Assembly: GCF_002192695.1 (NCBI RefSeq)
Contig: NZ_MTLG01000110.1
Span: 124,001 to 188,000, forward strand
Source: Achromobacter xylosoxidans
GTDB taxonomy: Bacteria > Pseudomonadota > Gammaproteobacteria > Burkholderiales > Burkholderiaceae_B
Length of the DNA stretch: 64,000 nucleotides
Direction of reading: 5' to 3'
The notes under the pieces were generated by a model. It searched no databases, was not told where the DNA came from, and worked only from the letters and a program-made list of their open reading frames with translations. The position numbers and the translations under genes were made by a program. Each line of letters opens with the position of its first letter. Positions within the stretch are counted from its first letter, which is position 1. Of the stretch, positions 19,001-25,740 are shown one piece after another.

Positions 19001-20229
19001 CGTCCGACTATGCCTTCCTGACGCCGAAACTGGGCTACGACTACGGCGCGGGCCGCGTGTCGCTGGAATTGGCGCGCAACGGCACCGCGATGGCCTCGGT
19101 CGCCGCCTCGCGCAACCAGCGTGCTGCAGCGGGCGCGATCGACAGCATCGGCATGGCGGCGGGCAACGGGCTTTACGACGCGATCGCCGTGCTGCCTGAC
19201 GACAAGGGCTTGCTGCGTTCCAGTTTCGACCAGCTGTCCGGCGAAATCCACGCGTCGGCCAAGACCGTGCTGTTCGAGGACAGCCGCTACGTGCGCGACG
19301 CCGCCAGCGAACGCCTGCGCTCGGCCGCGGGCGCGGTCGGCGCATCGGCGGCGCCGGTGCTGGCTTCCTCCGGGGGCGGCGCCCGCCTGGCTCCGGCCAC
19401 GGCCATGGGGCCCGCCAGCTGGATACAGGGCCTGGGCTCCTGGCGCCAGACCGATGGCGACGGCAACGCCGCCCAGGTCAAGAGCTCGACCGGCGGCTTT
19501 CTGCTGGGCGCGGACGCGACCGTGTCCGACGCCTGGCGGCTGGGCCTGATGGCGGGCTACACCCGCTCGGATTTCGACGTGCGCGACCGCGCGTCATCGG
19601 GCGACAGCGACAACTACCATCTTGGCGCCTACGGCGGCGGTCAATGGGGCGCGCTGGGCCTGCGCGGCGGGTTGGCCTACAGCTGGCACGACATCGCTAC
19701 CCGGCGCTCGGTTTCGATGCCCGGCTACTCCGATCGCCTCAAGGCCAATTACGATGGCCGCACGGTCCAGGCTTTTGCCGACCTCAGCTATCGCATCGAC
19801 ACGCGCATCGCCGCGCTTGAGCCGTTCGCCAACCTGGCTTACGTCAACCTCAAGACCGACGGCTACAGCGAGAGCGGCGGCGCCGCGGCGCTGCGCGCAA
19901 ACAGCCAGACCACCGAGACCACCTACACGACGCTCGGCTCGCGGGTCATGTCCAGTTTCGAACTGGGCAGCGCGCAAGCCACCGCCCGGGGATCGCTGGG
20001 CTGGCGCTACGCCTTCGGCGACTTGAAGCCCACAGCCACCCAGGCGTTCTCCGCTGGCGATGCCTTTACCGTGGCCGGCGTGCCCATCGCGAAGAACAGC
20101 GCGGTGCTGGAAGCGGGGCTGGATGTGCAGGTGTCACGCAAGGTGTCGTTCGATCTGTCATACCAAGGGCAGCTCGCAAGCGGGGCGCAGGACCACGGCG
20201 TCAGGGCCGGGGTGAGCATGCGGTTCTGA
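13096..20229 (+). CDS. Giant autotransporter adhesin-like protein (type Va secretion)
   Basis: A 2377-aa outer-membrane/surface protein. The start at 13096 gives an extended signal peptide (ESPR; MNHTYRIVFNRSAGLWKVVS) followed by a basic stretch, hydrophobic core LPLMAMLLVALGTA and probable cleavage after GTQA near residue 56. Residues ~240-430 have T5SS/PEP-CTERM-type repeats (VLVTGSGSAW, LLVGDMSAQG). Residues ~700-1850 are PATR-type beta-strand repeats (KAGAGTLVLSGNNTYSGGT). A linker (APGNSIGTLTVDGDL) leads to the C-terminal beta-barrel from ~2104, ending in the characteristic GVSMRF. No catalytic triad or RGD was seen, so adhesion or biofilm is the likely role. An earlier in-frame start at 13009 would hide the ESPR and is rejected. 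Confidence 0.95.
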   Translation: MNHTYRIVFNRSAGLWKVVSEHARGQGKGGCRRGRSARGRLPLMAMLLVALGTASGTQAGPLVTITGDTTVGSLSSPRITVLVPLSVGISGVGTVTIADGGELWMSLGDTVSLADSASADGTINIGAAPGAAPVGAGFLLTSLLEFGAGTGTLNFNTNSTHDFGAALVSSAAGTHQLNHYAGETLLRGDSSGFAGAVKVMGGRLAILNKLGASEGRIDAGTAAGARAKVDVGSGGAWNIAGNLFVGENGPGELSIYSGGTVSNQFGTVNAKQGGTAQVKVLNANSRWVNSAALSIGSDGARGALTVEQGGYVSSNDAYVGRMQDGYGTVLVTGSGSAWVNGGKLLVGDMSAQGLLSIERGAVVTTVDSMVGSMGGSGSVVVSGAGASWNNTGALNVGFGQALLFGTGSVTIANAGAVTVGANGTGVVALAKDGLFPGFGTTGTINIGAQANQAAVAAGTLNASAIEFGKGNATLNFNHADTGYRFLVPLKSTGNGMHQLNQIAGSTIMEGDSSGFRGATKVSGGKLIVTGKLGGSAEVTGGVLQYGDGATGAANSLSGNLKVSGAGSMLALRGGATLGVAGDVDLADATVLDIAAGAGSPSLQANKVKLGDGVVFKLSGISDRSQLDKVLIQSTNGIDGDFSGVSVGGFTGAVDYLTVHTRKSADGLQYRATYDLSWTANNNLGHGTFTLANPADRFDVGVVLSDQAANTGTGWNGNTLTKAGAGTLVLSGNNTYSGGTVIAGGTLQVANNANLGSGALTFSGGTLAATHSFDTSRAVALAQHGRFDVADGAVLGLTGSVAGSSDLIKSGAGTLRLDKAGNAYGNTWIQSGTLIGNAASISGDVSNGGRLVFEQSINGNFSGSISGAGTLVKQGAGTLALSGDHAAFTGKTTVSAGTLAVQGVLGGSAEVTGGTLQYGNGVAGAANRLSGDLKVSAAGSRLSVQGAATLSVAGDVGLADGTVLDFDGSANGPVLQAGSVTLGDGVAFRINGITGAGMAEKVLIDTQAGISGDFGSVSVGGYSGGVDYLAVNTRKSADQRQYLASYGLSWMANNDQAGGTFTLTGATDRFEAGAALSDQAPNAAKGWNGRSLTKAGAGTLVLSGNNRYTGGTEILGGTLQVARDENLGAASGGLAFNGGTLAATGSFDTARAVTLANSGTFDVADGARLGVNGPISGGGSLVKTGAGTLDLAGNHASYTGKTTVSQGRLIVQGVLGGSAAVTGGSLQYGNGVAGAANRLSGDLKVAGGTLSVQGPAVLSVAGDTDLADGTALEIAAATGRPALQSDRVLLGDGVTFRLAGISDTSRLDQVLIDTRHGISGDFASVSVGGFTGAVDYMTVNTRKSADNMQYLATYGLSWSAGNNLAHGTFTLTNATDSFQVGAALTDQAGNAASGWDGRTLTKAGAGTLVLSGDNSYGGGTTISGGVLQVGRDANLGAATGGLSFNGGTLATTGTFDTARAITLAQAGGFDVAAGTTLGLAGTVSGGGMLIKAGGGTLVLSGNNTYAGGTRIVGGSVRVAQDASLGAASGALTFDGGALATTASFDTSRAVLLAQSGSFDVAAGTVLGLNGTVSGGGMFAKTGAGTLVLGGSNTHAGGTRVDGGILQVARDANLGAAAGAVTFGDGTLATTASFDTTRAISLMQSGRFDVAAGTALGLSGTVSGAGGFAKLGAGTLILSASNSHAGGTEIAGGVLQVAQDANLGAAAGALTFNGGTLATTGSFDTARTVALAQTGTFDVAANTTLGLTGMVTGSGNLIKTGAGTLRLDNSANAYGNTLIQDGILVGNAASIQGNVDNNGTLVFDQGANASFGGAISGNGSLVKSGAGTLGLTGDSSGFTGSTTVQGGRLALNGKLGGGLNIGAGGVLAGAGTVGSGAGSTVTVAAGATLAPGNSIGTLTVDGDLVIESGARYAVETNPQGAEADLIHVTGNATINGGSVAHIGIDGDYGLRSVYTLLTVDGALSGRFDTVTSDYAFLTPKLGYDYGAGRVSLELARNGTAMASVAASRNQRAAAGAIDSIGMAAGNGLYDAIAVLPDDKGLLRSSFDQLSGEIHASAKTVLFEDSRYVRDAASERLRSAAGAVGASAAPVLASSGGGARLAPATAMGPASWIQGLGSWRQTDGDGNAAQVKSSTGGFLLGADATVSDAWRLGLMAGYTRSDFDVRDRASSGDSDNYHLGAYGGGQWGALGLRGGLAYSWHDIATRRSVSMPGYSDRLKANYDGRTVQAFADLSYRIDTRIAALEPFANLAYVNLKTDGYSESGGAAALRANSQTTETTYTTLGSRVMSSFELGSAQATARGSLGWRYAFGDLKPTATQAFSAGDAFTVAGVPIAKNSAVLEAGLDVQVSRKVSFDLSYQGQLASGAQDHGVRAGVSMRF
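14689..17292 (+). repeat. Three long passenger modules of the autotransporter
   Basis: Modules begin with LGGSAxVTGGxLQYGxG at 14689, 15805 and 16735 (residues 532, 904, 1214), giving spacings of 1116 and 930 bp. Each continues with LSGxLKV, VSVGGxxGxVDYLxVxTRKSAD and LTKAGAGTLVLSG. The first is longer by 186 bp because it contains an extra block (GAGTLRLDKAGNAYGNT and following). That block recurs near 18367. The pattern indicates segmental duplication followed by deletion or insertion. Confidence 0.85.
17293..18360 (+). repeat. Four tandem 267-bp (89-codon) units in the autotransporter passenger
   Basis: The phrase (K)xGxGTLxLxxxN starts at 17293, 17560, 17827, 18094 and again at 18361: four units of exactly 267 bp with no length drift. 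Each unit holds GGTxI..GG, LQVAxDANLGAA, a GG(T/A)LATT strand, SFDTxRA and GxFDVAAGTxLGL. Exact length and high similarity suggest recent unequal crossing over and probable copy-number variation. Confidence 0.93.
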
Positions 20230-20248
20230 TTCGTCGGCGCAAAAAAAA

Positions 20249-20266
20249 CCGCCCGTTTCCGGGCGG
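20249..20266 (-). terminator. Rho-independent terminator of the phn transporter operon
   Basis: Stem ccgcccg/cgggcgg (20249-20255 and 20260-20266) with a 4-nt loop, preceded on the plus strand by A8 (20241-20248). Read on the minus strand it is a stem followed by T8, so it terminates the transporter operon ending at 20300, not the plus-strand autotransporter. Confidence 0.85.
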
Positions 20267-20299
20267 AGCAAAGGAACGCTGTAGGGATCCGCGGACGCG

Positions 20300-21124
20300 T
20301 CAGAGGATGCGTTTGCGAACCTGCGTAATGATGATTTCGGCCACGACGACCACCGCGAAGATGGCAGCCAGCACCAGCGCCACGCGGTCCCACTGGAACA
20401 GGTTCAGCGCCGTGTCCAGCGCCATGCCGATGCCGCCGGCGCCCACCAGCCCGAGTACCGCCGATTCGCGCACGTTGATGTCCCAGCGCAGCAGCACGAT
20501 GGACCAGAAGGCCGGGCGGATCTGCGGCCAGTAGGCGTACCAGATCACGGAAGCCTTGCTGGCGCCAGTAGCGGTGACGGCCTCGATCGGGCCGCGCTGC
20601 GCTTCCTCGATGGCTTCGCCCACCAGCTTGCCGACGAAGCCGATGGAGCGGAACGCAATGGCCAGCGTGCCGGCCAGCGCGCCCGGGCCGAAGATGGCGA
20701 TGAACAGCAACGCCCACACCAGCGAATTGACCGAACGGCTGGATACCAGGATCAGCCTGGCCAGCATGTTGACGGTCTTGCTGGGCGTGAGATTGTTGGC
20801 CGCCAGCAGCCCGACCGGCACCGCCATCACCACGGACAGGATGGTGCCCAGCGTGGCGATGTGCAGCGTTTCGATCAGCGCGCCGTGCACGCCTTCCGGG
20901 TAGTAGGCCCAGTCTATCGGCCACATGCGCCGGAACAGATCGGCCATCTGTTCGGGCGCGTCGTACAGGAACTCCGGAATGATCTCGACACCGCGGATCG
21001 CCTGCACGATGGCCGCGACCACCAGCAGATAGAGCGCGAAGCGCAGCAGGCGCTGGCCCATGCTGTAGCGCTGCCAGACGCGTGGCGAACCCGGGGGATT
21101 GAAGGTGGAGGCGTGGGCGTTCAT
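20300..21124 (-). CDS. phnE: Phosphonate/phosphite-type ABC transporter permease (second)
   Basis: A 274-aa inner-membrane permease with about six helices. The binding-protein-dependent transport motif lies in the region containing AIEEAQRGPIEAVTATGASKASVIW, the EAA loop that contacts the ATPase; VLGLVGAGGIGMALDTAL follows. It begins within the stop of the other phnE (ATGA overlap at 21121-21124), so the two permeases are translationally coupled and probably form a heterodimer. It is the last gene of the operon, 34 bp before the terminator. Substrate could be phosphonate, phosphite or a related phosphorus compound. Confidence 0.92.
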   Translation of the reverse strand: MNAHASTFNPPGSPRVWQRYSMGQRLLRFALYLLVVAAIVQAIRGVEIIPEFLYDAPEQMADLFRRMWPIDWAYYPEGVHGALIETLHIATLGTILSVVMAVPVGLLAANNLTPSKTVNMLARLILVSSRSVNSLVWALLFIAIFGPGALAGTLAIAFRSIGFVGKLVGEAIEEAQRGPIEAVTATGASKASVIWYAYWPQIRPAFWSIVLLRWDINVRESAVLGLVGAGGIGMALDTALNLFQWDRVALVLAAIFAVVVVAEIIITQVRKRIL

Positions 21125-22005
21125 TCGTCCACCTCCGCCCGGCGCTTGGCTGGCGTTGCGCTGCCGCCGATGCCGCGCGCACCCGCGAAGCGGCCTTGCA
21201 GGATGCGATCGAAGCCCAGGTTGTCCAGGAACACGGCGCGCACGAAGCCCGCGAGGATTTCGCCCAGCATGATGATGGCGATCAGGGTCAGCAGGATGGC
21301 GCTGACGAAGTCGTAGTCAAAGCGCTGGAACGCCGAGAACAGCGTGCCGCCCACGCCGCCCGCGCCCACGATCCCCACCATGGTGGAGTTGCGCAAGTTA
21401 GAGTCGAACTGGTAAGTCGCAAAGCCGATGAAACGGGCGAACACCTGCGGCAGCACGCCGAAGATGATCACATTGGCGAACGAGGCGCCGGTGGCGCGCA
21501 CGGCTTCGACCTGCTTCAACGAAATCTCTTCGATGGCTTCGGTGAAGAGTTTGCCAATGAAGCCGACCGAGGCGACCGTCAGCGCCAGGATGCCGGCCAG
21601 CGCGCCAAAGCCCACGGCCTTGACGAACAGGATGGCGACGATGACGGGATGCAGCGCGCGGCACAGGGCCACGATGGCGCGGGCGGGCCAGGATACCCAG
21701 GTGGGCATCATGTTGCGCGCGCCCAGCAAGCCGATGGGCAGCGCGATGAGGATGCCCAGCACCGAGGCCAGCACCGCGATTTCCAGGCTTTCCGCGATGC
21801 CCTTCCACAAGGTGGCGGGTTTTTCGAAGTTGGGCGGAAACATGCGCGCCAGGAACGTGGACGCGTGGCCCATGCCGGTTTCAAAGCGCGCCCAGCTGAA
21901 GTCCAGCTGCGCGCCGGCGTACAGCGTGTAGGCCAGCAGCAACAGCAGGCCGGCCTTGGCGCGCCCGGACATGGCGAAGGGGCGGGCGCCTTTGGGTGGG
22001 ATCAT
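21121..22005 (-). CDS. phnE: Phosphonate/phosphite-type ABC transporter permease (first)
   Basis: A 294-aa permease homologous to the gene downstream of it. The motifs TEAIEEISLKQVEAVRATGA (EAA loop) and TMVGIVGAGGVGGTLF are conserved. The ATG at 22005 overlaps the phnC stop by 4 bp (ATGA), which I prefer to the in-frame TTG nine bases earlier. An N-terminal helix (AGLLLLLAYTLYAGAQL) precedes the conserved transmembrane core. With the second permease it forms the membrane channel of the importer. Confidence 0.92.
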   Translation of the reverse strand: MIPPKGARPFAMSGRAKAGLLLLLAYTLYAGAQLDFSWARFETGMGHASTFLARMFPPNFEKPATLWKGIAESLEIAVLASVLGILIALPIGLLGARNMMPTWVSWPARAIVALCRALHPVIVAILFVKAVGFGALAGILALTVASVGFIGKLFTEAIEEISLKQVEAVRATGASFANVIIFGVLPQVFARFIGFATYQFDSNLRNSTMVGIVGAGGVGGTLFSAFQRFDYDFVSAILLTLIAIIMLGEILAGFVRAVFLDNLGFDRILQGRFAGARGIGGSATPAKRRAEVDE

Positions 22006-22772
22006 TCCAGCCAAGACTCGCCTCCGTAGATGGTCTTGAGCATGGCGGCGTCCAGCCCCTGGCCATCGCCGTCATAGACCACGTGTCCGCCGGACATGCC
22101 GACGATGCGGGTGGCGTAGCGGCGGGCGAGTTCGACGTCGTGGATGTTGACGATGACGGGAATGCCCGTGGCGCTGCCTTGTTCGGACAGCAGCTCCATG
22201 ATCTCGACGGAGGTCTTGGGATCGAGCGACGAGGTGGGCTCGTCGGCCAGCAGCAGCTGCGGGCGCTGCATCAGCGCGCGGGCGATGCCCACGCGCTGGC
22301 GCTGGCCGCCCGACAGCGCATCGGCGCGCTGGTCGGCGAAGCCCGCCAGGCCCACGGTGTCCAGCAGCTTGTAGGCATGCTGGATGTCCTCGGGCTCGAA
22401 ACGGCGCATCCACGCCTTCACGGCGGAGGTGTAGCCCAGCCGTCCGGTCAGGAGGTTTTCCATGACCGTCAGGCGTTCGACCAGGTTGTATTCCTGGAAC
22501 ACCATGCCGATGCGGCGGCGCGCGCGGCGCAGCGACGCGCCGCGCACGCGGGCCAGGTCCACGGTGCCATCCTGGGACTGCAGCACGATCTCGCCCTTGG
22601 TGGGTTCGATCAGCCGGTTGATGCAACGCAGGAGCGTGCTTTTACCGGTGCCCGAGGGGCCGATGATGGCGGTCAGCCCCTGTCCCGCGATCTGCAGGTC
22701 GATGCCGTTGAGTACCGGCCGGCCGGCCCGGTATTCCTTCACCAGGCCGGAAATGCGTAGCGACGTCGTCAT
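22002..22772 (-). CDS. phnC: Phosphonate/phosphite-type ABC transporter ATPase
   Basis: A 256-aa ABC ATPase energising the importer at the cytoplasmic face. It shows Walker A GPSGTGKSTLLR, Q-loop GMVFQEYNLVERLTVMENLL, signature LSGGQRQRVGIARAL, Walker B LLLADEPTSSLDP and the switch His (VNIHDVELA). Family assignment to PhnC rests on the NLVERLTVMENLL region and the operon. It starts 6 bp after the phnD stop and overlaps phnE by 4 bp. Confidence 0.94.
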   Translation of the reverse strand: MTTSLRISGLVKEYRAGRPVLNGIDLQIAGQGLTAIIGPSGTGKSTLLRCINRLIEPTKGEIVLQSQDGTVDLARVRGASLRRARRRIGMVFQEYNLVERLTVMENLLTGRLGYTSAVKAWMRRFEPEDIQHAYKLLDTVGLAGFADQRADALSGGQRQRVGIARALMQRPQLLLADEPTSSLDPKTSVEIMELLSEQGSATGIPVIVNIHDVELARRYATRIVGMSGGHVVYDGDGQGLDAAMLKTIYGGESWLE

Positions 22773-22778
22773 ACGGAA

Positions 22779-23777
22779 TTACTTCTTGCTCTTGGCGGAT
22801 TCGCGGTCGTAGGCGGCGCGGTTGAAGCTTTCGCCGCCGGATTCGGCGACCTGGCGCACGATGGCCCAGTCCTTCTCGTAGGTCACCGGGTAGAAGCGGT
22901 CGGCGCCGTCGAAGGCCTTGGACATTTCCGCGGGGAAGCGGTAGTCGTAGAAGCACTTGAGCATCTGGTCGCGGAACTTGGGCTCAAGGTCGTGCGCATA
23001 GGCGAACGACGAGGTCGGGAACTTCTCGCTCTTGTAGATCACGCGGAAGTCGGCTTCCTTGACCTGGCCGCGCTCGACCATGCGTTTGAACACGTCCGAG
23101 GCCACGGCCGCGGCGTCGTAGTCGCCGGAGTTCACGCCCATGACGGACTGGTCATGCTTGCCAGAGAAGATGACCTTGTAGTCCTTGTCGGGCGTCAGGC
23201 CTTCCTTGGGGAACAAGGCGACCGGCGCCATGTGGCCCGAGTTCGACGAGGGCGCGGTGTGCGCGAGCTTCTTGCCCTTCAGGTCGGTCAGCTTCTGGTA
23301 CGGGCTGTCCTTCTTGACGATGACGATCAGGTTGTAGCCCTGGAAGCCGTCGGCATAGCCCTTGACTGCGAACGGCACGGCGCCCGCGATGTTCACGGCG
23401 AAGGCGGTGGGGCCGGTCGAGAAGCCGCCGACGTGCAGGCGGCCCGAGCGCATGGCCTCGATTTCCGCCGCATTGCTCTGCACCTGGTAGAACACCACGC
23501 GCTTGCCGGTGCACTCGGACAGGTGCTTGGTGAAGGGCTTGAAGATGTCTTCGTAGACCGCCGGGTCTTCCACCGGGGTGTAGGTGAACACCAGGGTGGA
23601 CGGGGTCTTCAGCTTGGCCGGATCGGTGGGCGTGTCGGCCACCAGGTCCTTGTTGGCGTCGCAGTACATCTGGTCCAGGTCGCCCCGGTTGGTGCAGGCG
23701 TCGGCGGCTTGCGCGGCGGACGTACCCAGGGCAAAGGCGGCCAGCGTGGCCGCTTGAAGCAGGCGCAGAGCTTGCAT
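22779..23777 (-). CDS. phnD: Phosphonate/phosphite-type ABC transporter periplasmic binding protein
   Basis: A 332-aa secreted protein. Signal peptide MQALRLLQAATLAAFALGTS ends near AAQA|AD (residue ~24). The mature PhnD/PtxB-like fold is supported by VFTYTPVEDP, GRLHVGGFSTGPTAF, AHTAPSSNSGHMAP (the ST-rich anion-binding loop) and YDAAAVASDVF. Four Cys near the N-terminus and in TECTGKR/LKCFYDYR-like positions may make disulfides. ATG at 23777 with GAGGAG upstream. Head of the phnDCEE operon; a 165-bp gap with repeats separates it from the IclR gene. Confidence 0.93.
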   Translation of the reverse strand: MQALRLLQAATLAAFALGTSAAQAADACTNRGDLDQMYCDANKDLVADTPTDPAKLKTPSTLVFTYTPVEDPAVYEDIFKPFTKHLSECTGKRVVFYQVQSNAAEIEAMRSGRLHVGGFSTGPTAFAVNIAGAVPFAVKGYADGFQGYNLIVIVKKDSPYQKLTDLKGKKLAHTAPSSNSGHMAPVALFPKEGLTPDKDYKVIFSGKHDQSVMGVNSGDYDAAAVASDVFKRMVERGQVKEADFRVIYKSEKFPTSSFAYAHDLEPKFRDQMLKCFYDYRFPAEMSKAFDGADRFYPVTYEKDWAIVRQVAESGGESFNRAAYDRESAKSKK

Positions 23778-23803
23778 CTTGTGTCTCCTCTTTCTTGGTC
23801 TGT

Positions 23804-23836
23804 GTGACGTGTCACTGAATTCAACCTGAATTCAAA
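23804..23836. promoter_or_regulatory. Repeats in the phnD promoter region
   Basis: An inverted repeat gtgac-gt-gtcac spans 23804-23815, and a direct repeat of ctgaattcaa at 23815-23824 and 23826-23835 follows with an 11-bp period. Pho-box units also repeat every 11 bp, but the CTGTCAT core is not present, so PhoB control is not established. The IclR protein encoded just upstream is another candidate binder. Confidence 0.4.
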
Positions 23837-23942
23837 CATGGAAGAGGAGGGGACGCACTCGGGAAAGTCCCTGCCTTTCTTTTCGCCTTTTGTTCGCTTT
23901 GTTCGGTTTATGTTCGTTTTTGCGCGAAACTCGCCGATTAAC

Positions 23943-24761
23943 TCAGCTCCGGTAACCGAGCTTGCGCGAGATTTCCTGCGCGCAGGCCAGCAGCGGCCGG
24001 GCAATGGCGCCGTCCCAGGCCACGTCGAACAGACCGGTGGGACCCAGGCTGGTCAGGGCCAGGACGATATTGCCGGTGTTGTCGAAGACCGGCACCGACA
24101 GCGCGTCCACGCCCGGCAGCGGATTGCCCAGGGCGCGCGCCATGCCGTGCACGCGGATGTCGGCCAGTTGCGCCTCGATGTTGGCGCGGGACGCCTTGCG
24201 CGGAGGCGGCATGCTGGCGATGACGGCCGTGTCGCCTTCCTCGCGCGCGATGTAATGTTCGCTGACCTTGGGCGGCAGCCAGGCCGCGAACACCAGGCCA
24301 GTGGCCGTGTGCAGCATGGACATCACCGTGCCCTTGCGCATGTTCACGTGGACCGGGTAGCTGGCCTCGGTCATGTGGATCATGGTGGGGCCGTGCGAGC
24401 CGAGCACGGCGATGCCCAGCGTGTGGCCGATTTCCGATTGCAGCTTGGCGATTTCCGGCATGGCGACGCGCACCGGGTCCAGGCGCTGCAGGCTGACCAG
24501 GCCCATCTGCAGGGCGAAGGGGCCCAGCTCGTACTGGCCGGTGATGGCGTCCTGCTGCACCAGGCCGACGCGGATGAAGCTGACCAGGTACGGGTGTGCC
24601 TTGGCCGAGGTCATGCCGGCGCCCGCAGCCAGGTCGCGCAGGGTCAGGGGCTTGCCGGCGTCGACCAGGGCGGCCAGCAGCGGCACGCCCACCTCGATCG
24701 ACTGAATGCTGCGGCGGCCGTCGTTGGCGGCCGGAGAGGAAGCGGAAGGGGATGTCGCCAC
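23943..24761 (-). CDS. IclR family transcriptional regulator
   Basis: A 272-aa regulator. The N-terminal winged HTH covers residues ~17-80 (SIQSIEVGVPLLAALVDAG, LTLRDLAAGAGMTSAKAHPYL) and the C-terminal GAF-like effector domain covers ~90-265 (RVAMPEIAKLQSEIGHTLGIAV, HTATGLVFAAWLPP). It starts with GTG at 24761, 12 bp after the stop of the HAD gene, so the two are cotranscribed. It lies immediately upstream of phnDCEE and is the likely regulator of that transporter, responding to a small ligand. Confidence 0.88.
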   Translation of the reverse strand: MATSPSASSPAANDGRRSIQSIEVGVPLLAALVDAGKPLTLRDLAAGAGMTSAKAHPYLVSFIRVGLVQQDAITGQYELGPFALQMGLVSLQRLDPVRVAMPEIAKLQSEIGHTLGIAVLGSHGPTMIHMTEASYPVHVNMRKGTVMSMLHTATGLVFAAWLPPKVSEHYIAREEGDTAVIASMPPPRKASRANIEAQLADIRVHGMARALGNPLPGVDALSVPVFDNTGNIVLALTSLGPTGLFDVAWDGAIARPLLACAQEISRKLGYRS

Positions 24762-24773
24762 GGTGTGCGGACC

Positions 24774-25589
24774 TCAGGCCGGCTGTGCTTGGGTGGACCG
24801 CGCGGCCAGCAGCCGGTCGGCCATTTCCACGAAGCCCGCGCCGCCGTGGAAGGCGGCGACGAAGGCGGGGCGGTGGGTCAGGCGGTGCAGCTGGGCCTGG
24901 ATGTTGGCCACGCCGACCGAAATCGGGAAGTAGGCGAACATGGGCTCGTCGTTGGGGGAGTCGCCGATGAACAGGGTGCGGTCCAGGGCGCCGGCCACGT
25001 CCGCGCCGAACTCGCGCTGGAACATGGTTCGCGTCATGGTGAGCTTGTCGTAGTCGCCGAACCAGCCGTTGACGTGGATGGAGCTGACCTTGGCCTGGGC
25101 GCCGGCCTCCTCGAAGATCTGGACGATGCGGCTGATGGCGGAATCGGGCAGCGCGGGCACGTCCTCGCAGAAATCGATGGCCAGGTCGGCCACGCGGTAG
25201 TCCTGGTCGCTGGCCACGGCGGCGCCGGGCACTTCGGCCAGGACGCGGTCGCGGATGGCGTCCAGCTTCCTGCGGCTGGCCTGGCGCGAGGCGGCGTCGG
25301 TCCAGTAGTGGGTGGTCATGCGGCGGGCCTGGCGGTCGTAGGCGTAGTAGAAGGCGCCGTTTTCGCCGACCACGGCGCGCACCGGCCACATGCGGGCGAT
25401 GTGGTCGCACCAGCCGGCCGGGCGGCCGGTAATGGGCACGACCTGGATGCCGGCCTGTTCCAGGCGCTCCAGCGCCGCATAGGCGTCCGCCGGCAGGCGG
25501 CCCTCGGTGGTCAGCGTGTCGTCGATGTCGGTCAGCACGACGCGGACGGCCGCCGCGACGGTCAAAGGCATGGCCGCAAGGGCTTGCAT
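24774..25589 (-). CDS. HAD-IIB (Cof-type) hydrolase, probable phosphatase
   Basis: A 271-aa cytoplasmic haloacid-dehalogenase protein. Motif I is LTDIDDTLT (nucleophile DxD), motif II is VPITGR, and motif IV is FIGDSPNDEPMF; a C2-type cap lies between motifs II and IV. The start at 25589 has AAGGAAA upstream and is preferred to an earlier ATG-less extension. It heads a HAD-iclR pair upstream of the phnDCEE genes, suggesting that it dephosphorylates an imported or derived phosphate ester. It diverges from ribB with about 150 bp between starts. Its substrate is unknown. Confidence 0.85.
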   Translation of the reverse strand: MQALAAMPLTVAAAVRVVLTDIDDTLTTEGRLPADAYAALERLEQAGIQVVPITGRPAGWCDHIARMWPVRAVVGENGAFYYAYDRQARRMTTHYWTDAASRQASRRKLDAIRDRVLAEVPGAAVASDQDYRVADLAIDFCEDVPALPDSAISRIVQIFEEAGAQAKVSSIHVNGWFGDYDKLTMTRTMFQREFGADVAGALDRTLFIGDSPNDEPMFAYFPISVGVANIQAQLHRLTHRPAFVAAFHGGAGFVEMADRLLAARSTQAQPA

Positions 25590-25740
25590 GTGGGGTTTCC
25601 TTGGCTCGATTTTCAGGGGATGGTCTCCGGGCGAAAGTTTACCGGACACCCCCGGCGGACGGGGCCCGGAAGGCCGGATAGGGGTTCCGCCTCCAGGGGC
25701 GGTAAAATCCGGGCTTTCCCGCCTGGTTTACGTGCCCGCC

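Noticed and set aside
20249..20266. Hairpin as terminator of the autotransporter gene
   Set aside because: The A8/T8 tract is on the minus-strand exit side, so it serves the phn operon.
23804..23836. Canonical Pho box
   Set aside because: Period is right (11 bp), but the CTGTCAT core is missing.
25590..25740. FMN riboswitch upstream of ribB
   Set aside because: The conserved RFN-element sequences were not found in this spacer.
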